DNA of 64,000 nucleotides. It comes from Pezicula radicicola. Its lineage: Eukaryota > Ascomycota > Leotiomycetes > Helotiales > Dermateaceae. How positions within the stretch are numbered: the first letter of the stretch is position 1; each line of letters begins with the position of its first letter. Where the stretch lies: assembly GCA_003008705.1 (NCBI GenBank), contig PDUO01000004.1:1116001-1180000 (forward strand), given 5' to 3'. Shown here in pieces: positions 21,991-32,343 of the stretch. The position numbers and the translations under genes were made by a program. The notes under the pieces were generated by a model. It was not told the origin of the DNA. It searched no databases and was given only the letters and a program-made list of their open reading frames with translations.

Positions 21991-22351
21991 AAAGATGAAA
22001 ACAAGAAGTGAGTTGGCCACAAAAGCAAGAACAGTAGTATAGTTAGCAGACTTTGTAGACCACCAAGAATAAATATCTTTGTTGCCATTCTTCAACAAAT
22101 TTGATTCTCTATCGGCGATTATTGTGCTATAGGCTATGGTTCATTCTTATATTTTGTTTGGAGTAGATCTTACAGCCATTATGGTGCATCCACTCCCCCG
22201 ATCAAAATCGAATCCAGCAGACTCACAAAATTGATTATACACCGTTGATTCAACAGTCTTCCAAATCAAACATCCGTATGTTTCTTGTCAGCTTTTCACA
22301 TTCTAAATTCATAAATATCATAACTTCCTCCTTCAAACTTCTAATCTCCAA
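21991..22351. other. Convergent gap between Fe-ADH and SCOT genes
   Basis: 361 bp between two stop codons. It should hold both 3' UTRs. I see no other structure. Confidence 0.4.
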
Positions 22352-24263
22352 TCATAGCATCTTCTTCAAATCATCAGCAACCTTAAACGGCGCCTCAGTC
22401 TTAGCTCGAACCTCCTCAACATCAACACCATCAGCAACCTCTATTAACGTGAGACCCTCTGTAAAATCTACATCAAAGACTGCAAGTTCCGTGATAATTC
22501 TTGAGACGCAACGTTGGCCCGTTAGTGGGAATGTGCATTCTGAGGGAAAGGTTAATATCGATTTATAACGCACGGAGGGTTAAGAGAGGGTTAAGAAGGG
22601 TAGGATAGACGTACGTGAGAGAATCTTTGGGTTGCCTTTCTTATCCACATGATCCTATGTCAATTGTTAATACTGATGATCAAGTCTAGAAAGACTGTCT
22701 ATTGCGTACCATTGTAACGACGACTTTCGTCTTGGTAGGATTAGCAACGAGATCCATAGCACCACCAATCCCCTTGACTTTGCCAGGGAGCATGAAATTC
22801 GCAAGATCTAAAGCAAATTAGTTAGTGCTCTCCCAAACGCTCAGCATAAAAAACAAATAGATAGATCTTACCTCCATACATGCCGACCTGCAAAGCTCCT
22901 AACATAGTAATATCAATCCTACCCGCTCTAATCATGCCAAAACTCTCATGACTCCCAAATACCGAAGCACCCTGATTAAGAGTCACAGTCTCTTTACCAG
23001 GATTAATCAAATCTGGGTCTTCTTCACCAGGTCGTGGATATCCTCCCATACCGAGGATCCCGTTTTCAGATTGCAAAATTACTTCGATGCCGGGATCGAG
23101 GAAGGCTGGTGTTGCGAGAGGCATGCCGATTCCGAGGTTGACATGCATACCGTCTTTGAGTTCTTTTGCTGCTCGTTTGATGATTCGTTCTCGACTTGTT
23201 GCTCCTGCTCCTCCAAGGGCTAATTGTGGGTAATTATTTGTTAGAAACATCTTTACCTTATTTTTCCATTGAGTTCTTGTCACTTACCATCTTCCTGCAA
23301 TTTCTTCGGATCCTTCTTGAACGTCAATTTCTCAATCTTCTTCTCTTCAGTACTCTGAATAACCTTGCTGACATAAATGCCCTGTATATGAATATCCTCA
23401 GGTTCTATCTCGCCGACTTCAACGATATGATCTGCTTCGATGAAAGTGACTTTTGCATTCTTGCCCATCACCTCGTTGAAATTATTTTGTGCTTTGCGGA
23501 ATTTGCAGTTGCCCATCCTGTCTGCTTTGTGCACTCGAACAAAGGCGTAATCTCCGAAGATGGCTTCTTCCATTACGTAGGATTTATCGTTGAAAATCCG
23601 TGTTTCTTTGGGCTTAGACATCAGGGCTACAGTTCCGTCGGTGTTGTACTTTACAGGTAGCTCACCCGTTTGGACTATATAGAATAATCAGATTTGAATC
23701 TACATGGTGATGAAGAACACCCAAATGAAGATTTTATATCATACCAAGTGTGCCATATGCACAGGGTGTGTAGAAAGCAGGTACACCAGCAGCACCAGCA
23801 GCGCACTTCTCAGCTATCGTCCCTTGAGGTGTAAGTTCGAGCGAGAGTTCACCAGAAAGATACATCCTCTCAAACTCCTTGTTTTCCCCAATGAAAGAGG
23901 CAACCATCTTGCTAATTTGCTTGGTGGCAAGTAACTGCCCTATTCGCCCCAAAAATTCAGTAAATTTCTCCTTGGGGCTTTACAAGTCAGATACTAACCT
24001 AGCCCAACACCAGGCATTCCGGCATTATTTGACACCACAGTAAAATCCTTCAGATCAGTTCGATCTCGTAAAGCATTAATGAGTGAACTTGGAACGCCCG
24101 AAAATCCAAATCCCCCAACAAGCAATGTTGTGCTGCCTTGCATATCCTTGATAGCATCTTGGGCGGAACTGCATAGCTTGTTTATCTGCCTTCTTGCTGT
24201 TGACGAGGAGAACTGTCGCCGAGAGTTCAGAATACCGCTGACAGTCAGACGTACGAGCCTCAT
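22352..24263 (-). CDS. 3-oxoacid CoA-transferase (SCOT type, fused A and B domains)
   Basis: Transfers CoA from succinyl-CoA to a 3-oxoacid. Here 3-oxoadipate is the likely acceptor, giving the thiolase its substrate. Exons 24263-23999, 23939-23745, 23674-23288, 23219-22872, 22807-22710, 22654-22615 and 22539-22352 give 506 residues, the normal fused length. The A domain has [24 protein letters not shown] and [13 protein letters not shown]. The B domain has [11 protein letters not shown], then [14 protein letters not shown] with the catalytic Glu, and [14 protein letters not shown]. The N-terminus [20 protein letters not shown] is a classic mitochondrial presequence. An upstream in-frame ATG at 24320 would add 19 residues; I prefer 24263 because the presequence starts there. 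It is divergent from the family III CoA-transferase gene. A ketone-body-type housekeeping copy would be expected elsewhere in the genome. Confidence 0.93.
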
Positions 24264-24918
24264 GTTTGTTGTTTTGCGCAACAGTATAGAATAATACCGT
24301 GTAGAGATAGATTGCATCAAGTTGAGCTGGAAGCGTGGGGTCTTGGTGTTGCTGTCGTACCGATACGCTCACCTCCTCTAAGCTCGCTTAAACTGTCTTG
24401 AGCTGTCTTGAGCTGTCTTGAGCTGTAGTGGGGTAGGTGTGTCTCTATTCCACTGAACAGAAACCTCCTCCCCCCCACTGTTTTTCAAAATAGTTGTTCA
24501 TGGATGCTTCAAAGTCGCGAACTCGCGGTGTAAGAAAATCAAACCGGTGAGGGCATTCTGTAGTACTGTAACAGTGGATGCTCGGCAGTCAAGCCGGCGT
24601 CCCACCCCCCACAACTCCCCGCATTAGGGACTCAGGTACCGTTTCCGCGCTGTAATGTGGGGCCTAGGTATCCAAGATTCGGAAAATAATGCCCCGCATC
24701 TCGGCGCAGATGGAGACAGCTTCAAGGACGCCTCATCATCATGCCCTGTAACCTCTCCCCAGAGAGGCCCACACTCTCGGAACATGCACAGCCAATGTCC
24801 TAATGCGCTAAGTAAGTCATCGAAGCAGAAGCTCCAAAGCGAACACTGAGAACTTCTCTGTTGTTTGTGAACAGTACCAGTTCCACGACAGTTGACATGG
24901 GATTTTAAACAACGTACG
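24264..24918. promoter_or_regulatory. Bidirectional promoter of the two CoA-transferase genes
   Basis: 655 bp between divergent genes with the densest set of cluster boxes: GTGGGG in either orientation at 24428-24433, 24473-24478, 24607-24612 and 24657-24662, and CCCCGCAT at 24617-24624 and 24692-24699. A 10-bp tandem repeat lies at 24391-24426. A small ORF (24655-24849) is composed of promoter sequence and is not supported as a gene. Confidence 0.55.
24391..24426. repeat. 10-bp tandem repeat, about 3.5 copies
   Basis: Unit AGCTGTCTTG repeated head to tail directly upstream of the SCOT gene, ending beside a GTGGGG box. It is within the likely SCOT promoter or 5' UTR. Confidence 0.85.
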
Positions 24919-26581
24919 ATGTTGCGAAGTGTTGTTTACCGCTCGTTGTCGAGACAGAAACCACGTCTATTCTCATCGGCTGCAGCTGCAACAGAGTCTA
25001 ATCGCCTACCACTTTCGGGCACCAGAGTGTTGGACTTGTCAAGAGTCTTAGCCGGGGTATGTAAAACCACTAAGTCGCTGTTCTGTATTCATCACGTGTT
25101 AGTTCCGTTAGTAACATAATATGATATAGCCTTATTGTACACAGATTCTGGGAGACCTTGGGTATGATGTCTTCTAATGTCGTCCATCTAGACGCTACTG
25201 TCCAATATGGAAAACGTAGCTAATACAGACACGTTCCTAGAGCCGAGATATTGAAGATAGAGCACCCGACTAGGGGTGACGATACAAGACAATGGGGTCC
25301 ACCATATGCTCCTCATCTGGATGGGAGCTCAGGTCCAGGGGAAAGTGCTTACTACCTCTCGGTGAAAGCGCCCAAGCATCGATCTATAATACTTTTACTG
25401 ACAATAGTTCAAGGTAAATCGGAACAAGAAGAGCATGGGAGTCAACTTTAAGGACGAGAAAGGTGCAAGTCTGATAAGAGAGTTGGCTTGCAAGGCCGAC
25501 GTCTTTGTGGAGAATTATCTACCAGGAACACTGAAGAAATATGGCCTTGACTTTGAGACGCTAAGCAAGGCTAATCCAAAGTTGATATATGCGAGTGTGA
25601 CCGGGTATGGCCAAACTGGGCCTTACAGTAACAGGGCAGGTTACGACGTTATGGTTGAAGCGTAAGAGTCCAAAATGTAGAAGCAAATGAGAACCAACTA
25701 ACGGCATCTTGTAGGGAAATGGGTCTGATGCATATCACTGGCACTCGCGATGGGCCGCCTGTGAAAGTCGGCTGTGCAGTTACTGATCTGACAACCGGCC
25801 TTTATACGGCAAACAGTATCATGGCCGCATTACTAGGACGCGCAAAGACTGGAGAAGGACAACACTTGGATGTGTGTCTCAGTGATTGCCAAGTAGCGAC
25901 GCTCTCAAACATGGCTGAATCTGTGTAAGTCCTTCAAGTATTGAAAGGAATTTAGTGACCTAAGCTGACTATTTGAGAAGCCTTATATCTGGAAAGAGGG
26001 ATACAGGCCGATGGGGCACGTCACACCCTTCTGTTGTACCATATAGGTCGTTCAAAACAGCAGATGGAGATATCCTCTTCGGCGGTGGGACAGATCGTCT
26101 CTTTGGGATTCTCTGTGAAGGACTCGGCAAGCCTGAATGGATCATAGATGAGCGCTTTGCCATCAACTCGGCACGTGTCGCAAATCGTGATCTTCTTGAA
26201 CCTTGGATAGAAGAATTGACCATGAAGAAGTCAACGCAGGAGTGGCTTGAGATATTTGACGGTACCGGCTTGCCATATGCGAAAGTGAACGATCTGATGG
26301 ACACTCTAAATCACGACCATGGTAAATAGAACCCTTCTCTCTAAGCAAGAATTCCACTGACTATAGCAGTACGGGCGAGAGACATGGTAAAAGAAGTTGA
26401 TCATCCGACTTGTGGACCGATCAAACTGATCAATACACCTGTCAAGTACTCTTATTCAACGCCTGGGATCCGTACTCCACCCCCAACACTAGGACAGCAC
26501 ACTGATGAGGTCCTGAAAGATATCCTGGGGATAAGTGAGGAAGGAATAAAAGATCTTAGAATAGATGGCGTTGTAGGCTAG
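24919..26581 (+). CDS. Family III CoA-transferase (CaiB/Frc/SUGCT type), mitochondrial
   Basis: Moves CoA between carboxylic acids. The closest look is to the mitochondrial succinyl-CoA:dicarboxylate (glutarate-type) branch of CaiB/BaiF proteins. Exons 24919-25056, 25130-25161, 25241-25361, 25414-25661, 25715-25924, 25981-26321 and 26367-26581 give 434 residues. Exon 2 is only 32 nt and restores the family sequence PYCTQILGDLG. Seen: GTRVLDLSRVLAG at the start of the domain, AEILKIEHP, SVNRNKKSMGVNF, YASVTGYGQTGPY, then RAGYDVMVEAEMGLM containing the catalytic Asp. The N-terminus MLRSVVYRSLSRQKPRLFSS is an Arg-rich mitochondrial presequence. Having this gene beside a SCOT gene means the cluster encodes two unrelated CoA-transferases. 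The acid substrate is unknown (an aromatic-derived dicarboxylate by inference). Confidence 0.9.
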
Positions 26582-28592
26582 AATCAGACAATTTGAATCA
26601 GAGTTGAGAATAAAACCATAATCACTAAGGAGAATATATGCCAACTTTGTTCAATGTTTGGTTGGGTATAGAGTCCAAATAGTTAACCAGGTTGTAGTAG
26701 AAAGATGATTTTGCGTTGATAAAATGATTCGTTGTGCCTCGTATCTGCAAAGCCCAACCTAGTTCTGGTTCTTCTTGGCTGAGGTGGCCAAGTACGCTGA
26801 ATTAGCTTTGAAGCCCTTCTGTTCCACTTTGTCGATTCTAGTCCAGATCTCTTGTTGGGGAGTGTCCAGTGTATATCCTCCTGCTCGACTAAAAGCATCC
26901 AAATCCAATACTTCAAACCGTACTGCACATTGTTGTGACAGTCTGCAATGAAACATGGTAAGGAGTTTAGACATCGGCGAGTAGGTATTCGGTCAATTCG
27001 CGCAAAGGGATGCGCAAATGATGGTGGCAAGGGTCCTCTCAGTCCTCTCATCGATCAATGGCATCCGCAGGAAGGCTTCATGACGCTGACATTGCTCAAT
27101 AGTAGCTTGAGTCCTGTGGTTTGATGTCAAAGATTCCAATTCGTCATAAAAACCATCCGCTTGACCTCAGAAGCTGCTTCCACATATCAAGGAACGATTT
27201 TTTCGTTGCTGAAACCGTAGGTCCATCCCGTACTGTACTGCTCGTACTGCTCTTACAGTATCGAATTCTTTCTGCATCAGAAGTAATAGTATCGTACAGC
27301 TAGCCCAACGTACTTCGCTCGGAAGGAAGTCAAAATCTGCAATGGAAATGGCGACTAGAACCAGTTCTCGATCGAAGTCTCTTCTAGTTTGGCCGACGCT
27401 ACCAAAATGCACACGATTCAGGAGATAGATGGGTTGGCAAGATGTCCGCATACTGTACACAACTGACTGAATTTGAGGAGGGTATGGAAGAGGATTGGTA
27501 CAATTGGTAGCACACATGCCATTAAGATGGCGACAGAAAGATTTAGGTTCACGATTTCACGTCAAAGCCATTGGGCTCGGTGCGCCAAGTGGAGCAAAGT
27601 ATATGGATGGTAGTGATCCACCATGGGCTCAGATACACACGGCCGGTGATAACGACGAGAGGAAGAGGAAAAGTTTGTTGAGTCTCGACGATGAATTAAG
27701 ACACTGTCGGCAGATACACTGCAGTCTTACTCTTCTCCAAAATAATCTTCAAAATAATCTTGGCGGCTGGGACGACCCAGGCATTTTGTGAACTAGACTA
27801 GGGTACTGGTTGCGTTCAACATCGAGAAGCATTTTGCAATACTTCACACACTTGCAGCAGCGCGATTTCGCTATATTGCCTTCTGTTCCACTGGCGCCGA
27901 GGAAAGCCGTACACTCTTCAACAAGAATCAAGTCGAGGTCCACGTTGTTATAGTACCCTAGTAAGCTCTGCTGGGAGTTAGCTCTACTTCAATACTTGTT
28001 TGCCACTGTAACGAATGTCCTGCTGATCAAGTGATGGCTTTGATAAAATACATACTGGATTTGGATCGGCATAATTTGATGCTCAACTATACATCATAGC
28101 AATTCTCATTACTCGAAATTCCACCCTTGCTGACTTTTGTTCTCACCAGTTCAAGTAGGGAATGGAACATGCAATAATAGCCATATTTATACGTGAACGG
28201 GAGAACTGCCGTCGCAAGACCTTTGGACGCTAGTATAATGGATAGAGATCTGCCATGGCAATCATTTTGTGCATACTTGTTTTGATGGGATTCTAATAAA
28301 CTTTTCTCTTATCGCCATTCTGTAAAGTTTGTTGAAAGAACCAAATTAACGAGCAGTTTGACAACCTTTTTAGAGAGGCCTAGCGACCTAGCTAAAGCAA
28401 GCCATCGTCTTCAGTGACAGGCTTGTACGGCTGCGCTGTCTTGTACTGTACCTTATAACTCGGGGTGTTGGTACTTCTTGTGGTGGTGGTATTTTGAGGT
28501 TTTGAATTTCTCAGAAAATTTCACAAAAGAGCTTAACAGCTTTTCCATTGTGCGTTAGATGTATGAATTGTCATTTTCGGTCTTTGCTTCAG
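26582..28592. other. Gene-poor region at the right edge of the catabolic cluster
   Basis: About 2 kb with only short overlapping ORFs. Minus-strand readings at 26759-26974, 27167-27517 and 27749-27943 look mildly protein-like, but they have no recognisable domain and do not join convincingly. They may be worn-down gene remnants. I see no clear repeat. Confidence 0.35.
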
Positions 28593-29220
28593 GCACTCGG
28601 TTAGCTGGCATGACTGTATGACGTGCGACGAATATTATGAGATGCTAGAAGATCCCGATGGTTTGACATCCGCAGCGGGGATAGACAACAAGGCAGCTCC
28701 ACAAAGCAAAGGCGAAAAAGAAGAGTATATTAAACTATTGGGACTGAGATTTAAGAAAGTTAATAACCAAGGGGAAGATCAACGCCATAAAACAAAACAC
28801 GAAGAAGCTTATAGACGAGCTCACGCAGATCAAGCAGACGCAGGTCGAGTACGGAAGGAATAGAAGGATGTTCAACAACGAAAAGCAGATATCAAACGGA
28901 GGTATAGAGAGGAACTGCTTTCCGTAGCAAAGGTCTACGCGACCACAAAGCAGTGTCCCAGGTGTCGCTGGCTTATTGAGAAGAATGCAGGATGCGCACA
29001 TATGACTTGTAAGCCTCCATTTTTCTCTGCAATAGCTGGACTGAGGGACAAATTCGTGCTTAAGAAATCGATTAGGGGCGATAGATCGCTAATTAAAACA
29101 GGCATACAATGTGGACGCGAATTCTGTTGGGAGTGTCTTTCTGATTATGATGATATACGACGGTTTGGAAACTCGTGGCATGCGGCGAGCTGTCAATCCC
29201 ATACTGATAATTTACCATGA
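28593..29220 (+). pseudogene. Truncated RBR (RING-IBR-RING) ubiquitin ligase remnant
   Basis: Only the C-terminal half of an RBR E3 ligase is recognisable. The IBR end reads VSWHDCMTCDEYYEML, then a charged helical stretch. RING2 reads QCPRCRWLIEKNAGCAHMTC, and after a good intron (29009-29101) QCGREFCWECLSDYD, ending GNSWHAASC. The Cys of GCAHM that accepts ubiquitin in RBR enzymes is present. There is a TAG stop in the middle at 28861-28863, in the frame that continues on both sides, and RING1 is missing upstream. I therefore call it a broken gene. A functional start after the stop is unlikely, because RING2 alone would lack E2 binding. Confidence 0.75.
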
Positions 29221-29756
29221 TGACCTCCTACCTACCTTTCTACTTTTAAGTCGGAGGAGTAAAAGAGGTACATGAGATTAAAAGTGATACAAATTAACCG
29301 AGCACTTTCACGACGTCTTCCACATGTAAGAGCTATCTCTGCTTCTTACAATGATTTTCGTTGCACTGAGTACGTAGATTAGGTGTTTCGATGCATCCGA
29401 TATGCATCGTACCGATTAAGTTGGATAGAAATGCTGGGGTGGAAACCTTGCTTGGACGATGGCATATACAGCTACAGGCATAACTACATCGATCTTCGGG
29501 GTCGTTTTGTAATAATTATGCGCTGGATTGGGTTGAAAATGCAGAATATTTCTGAAGTAGACCATTTGATAGAGCTGGGACTAGTAATCTCTGAGTGTTT
29601 CGAGGATATGGTTCACTGCGGAGATATATGGAATACTAATACAACCGACCTTAGGAAGTACCGGAATGGGTATCATAGCACTACAAAAGGCGAGTTTTAT
29701 TGTTGTTGTTGTTGTTGTTGTTGTTATTGTTATTGTTGCAAGACCTCATGTATAAG
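29221..29756. other. Region with TTG microsatellite
   Basis: No gene is supported. An open frame at 29383-29766 is ended by a TTG-type trinucleotide run at about 29699-29739 that encodes poly-Cys in that frame, a typical sign of a chance ORF. The rest holds no recognisable feature. Confidence 0.45.
29699..29739. repeat. TTG trinucleotide microsatellite
   Basis: About nine TTG units followed by interrupted TTATTG units. Simple sequence repeat at the start of the decayed region. Confidence 0.85.
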
Positions 29757-30340
29757 CATTTCTTGATGTTGCTGCCGATTCCTAATCTCTGCCAATGGTC
29801 CTTTCTCAATATCCTTCAACCAGGCATTTGCAGCCAAAGTATCTGATCTTTAATCAATGTAACTACTTTGCCTAATACTAAAAAGTTAAGAATAGGAATT
29901 CTTACAAAACTACCGAACCATTCAAAACAGCAAGACTATCTCTCAAATCCCCCAACTTATTGCTGGCATCCCTAATCCTCTGTCCCTTCCTCAACCAAAT
30001 CATCCTCTCAACCTTACCACCACCACCCAAACCAGGTGAACCCGACTGCTCATCCCCATCTCCTATCTAATAAACCGATTAACCTTTCCTAGTTCATTTT
30101 TCGCAGAAATAATTACTGAGTTAAATGGAACTTTAGTGTTTTGTGTTAATCCTCCATCCATCTTTCGTGATAGATAGACTTCTTCTGTTTGTTTGAATAA
30201 GAGATGAATATTTTCGAGGTGTTATAGGACTGTTTTAGCTTCTGCTGGTGCATTCTTTATTGTGAGAAGAAAGAACTTTTAGGCTTCGGATTAGTGTGCT
30301 GGAGATGGCTAGGCTGCTGGCTATGATTGATAGGATCCAT
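29757..30340 (-). pseudogene. Remnant of a fungal N-terminal (STAND/ankyrin-type) domain gene
   Basis: Reading the minus strand from ATG at 30340 gives MDPI, then after a one-base frame change IIASSLAISSTLIRSLK, then in the third frame TIKNAPAEAKTVL, a stop, and LENIHLLFKQTEEVYLSRK. This order (MDPI, a hydrophobic Ala/Ser/Leu helix, APAEAK, LE-L--LLKQ-EE) is that of the fungal N-terminal domain seen on ankyrin, NACHT and WD proteins. A further helical part, LGDLRDSLAVLNGS, follows near 29900-29980. At least two frame changes and two stops show that the gene is dead. No C-terminal repeats remain. Confidence 0.55.
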
Positions 30341-31032
30341 AATTTTGTGGGGCTGTGTTGGCATCGAGGCTGAAATGGTGATACGCTTGTCAGCTTGGTT
30401 GGCTTGCAGGATGCTTGTCTTATTTGGGTAAATAGGTTTGTATGGTGTCATGACATGTAGATTTTACTGCTTCAATAAAACGTAGGAAGTGTTGAAGAAA
30501 TGTTGTGGAAGCAAAGGGGATAGTTAGTATACTCCGTAGCTTAGGGAAATCAGCTCGCTTAAATCTTTAAACGCTCGCTTCGGTGCTTCTATAGATTTAG
30601 TATAAAATTCCTCTAAGAGTAGTGATGATAGAATGAATATTATAGATGTGAAAATAGTTTTCTTCTATAAAGTGGTAGTGGCTTGCTAGAAAATTGAAGA
30701 ATTTAACAAAGAGACTAAATTGAAAGGAAGAACTAGCTGCTATTTATTTATAATTTAAAGATCAGAGGAAATAGCAATTAGCGATGCATCAGAGCCTTAT
30801 TAGATTTGGAGATACTGTTATTAGTAACCACAAATTGGATTTGATATAATAAAAGACTCTAATCAAGTGAGACATGTCAATTTGTTGTATTATGTGCTGC
30901 CTAAATGACAAGAGTATGGAAGTCCGACTATTATTAAATCTATAGAGCAAAGAAATGGGTAAGGTTTTTACAAAGCTATAAAATGGTTCAACTAAGATAC
31001 CTATTAGGAATACACCTAGTAGCCCTACGCTA
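30341..31032. other. AT-rich decayed DNA
   Basis: About 690 bp of AT-rich sequence without a supported gene. One isolated GTGGGG occurs at 30347-30352. The composition and neighbouring dead genes suggest mutational decay. RIP-like C-to-T change is possible but was not measured. Confidence 0.35.
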
Positions 31033-31420
31033 TCAATGTAAAACAAAATCTTTTTCTCTTAATTTTCCTTCCTTTACTTGACTAAGAGCCTCTCCTCTCA
31101 TAAAATCATAGAGAAAGGTATCCTCAAGAATGAAATAATGATCGTCTTTCGGACGTAAGGTGACTGGATACTTATGATAAAAAGGAACACAAATGACATC
31201 ACTTTCCTGTGCATCAAATGGAGCCAACCCAAAATATTCCTTTTTTAGTAACACAAAACTGTTGACCTTTAGCAGTCACATGAATTTTATAAGCCAAATC
31301 ATCTGTGAATTCTTATCTAGTAACATTTTTAGGAATGTTCCGATCTCGCCAGACTATAATGGAATTGAACATAGATCTGAATCTGCTCTCATCCAGGTGT
31401 CTTAAATAGGGCTCGGCAAT
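31033..31420 (-). pseudogene. C-terminal remnant of a HET (heterokaryon incompatibility) domain gene
   Basis: The minus strand encodes FGLAPFDAQESDVICVPFY, then VTLRPKDDHYFILEDTFLYD and MRGEAL. This matches the conserved C-terminal pattern of fungal HET-domain proteins (GLGP---GD-V-VL-G---P-VLRP--D-Y-FVGE-YV-GIM-GEA). Just upstream, GQQFCVTKKG lies in another frame, so a frameshift near 31245 splits the module. A further stop lies upstream (about 31320). The HET core itself is not found. A dead allorecognition gene is the best reading. Confidence 0.7.
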
Positions 31421-32343
31421 AAGTGTATGCTAAAATGCGTCCAGAATGCGGTTAATGCCTGGATTGGTCCTCAATTCTGGGATGGAGTCTTGTAGCCATT
31501 CGAGACATCCTGGTTGAAAGGCGAGGCGTACTCGGTTGGCTTCCCGCTAGCTGTGTGCCCATTCCCTAACGCATACAGCCCTCCAATCGAAGAAATGCCT
31601 CACCCTGATATGGATGCATAGTCAGCCACGATAAACAGGCAATATCCATTTAGTAATGGCGCCTCCAAGGTTGAAGCATTAATAAATTGAAACCCTTGTT
31701 TGCCTTGTTATATATGCTACAAATCTAGTCCTCTATAAAAGCTAGGATGTACGTGAATATTTTATGGGATACTAGATTATTTCACTCGCTAAACCCCCCT
31801 GGTGTGTTGTGAGACTCGCTAAATAATAGTTATTTAGAAGGGAGGGACAGAGGAGGCGAGAGTAAAAAGCCTCTAAAGTTTGGCTATGAACTCTACCTCT
31901 TGCATCTAACTATCTGCCTTTTGTAAAAAGCTTTAATACGTTATCCTCTAAGCATAAGAAGATTTAGATACACCCCAAACTCATAACTAGGGTATTTACA
32001 TCTGCTGAAGTTTCTCTTATCCAAATGTAAGTCCTCTTCTGAAAGTGGTCTACGAAATTTTGCCTATTAGAACTAACAAGTGTTGCTAGGACACTAATGG
32101 TTAACTAGCAGCTGTAACACCCTATGTGATATAATTATATACGGTACAATTAGTAAAGTACATCAAATCAATTAAGTTATAGTACACGTAAATGATAAAA
32201 CACTACTTTTGCTACAACCTTACACTAATTATTAAATGCTATGGTTTAAAATACTTCACCATCAGTACACATTAATACCCAGATAACGGAACAGTTATCT
32301 CGGAAAGGACTTTAAAGCTTAAGGCCTTAACAATATACTCCCA
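31421..32343. other. AT-rich gene-free region
   Basis: About 920 bp with no supported ORF, becoming strongly AT-rich after 31700. Minus-strand fragments near 31450-31620 could belong to the adjacent HET remnant. TGTAACACCC at about 32112 is the kind of word that starts some LTRs, but no partner was found. Confidence 0.35.

Noticed and set aside
24655..24849. Small ORF between the two CoA-transferase genes
   Set aside because: It overlaps regulator boxes in a divergent promoter, has no domain and no sensible composition.
27167..27943. Possible decayed gene on the minus strand (fragments resembling a helical domain)
   Set aside because: Fragments could not be joined by good splice sites and no family was recognised, so it is only mentioned as unexplained sequence.
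28200..28260. Stretch reminiscent of a tRNA arm
   Set aside because: No full cloverleaf could be drawn and the A and B boxes are not convincing.
29383..29766. 127-codon plus-strand ORF
   Set aside because: Its end is poly-Cys made by a TTG microsatellite and the rest has no recognisable content.
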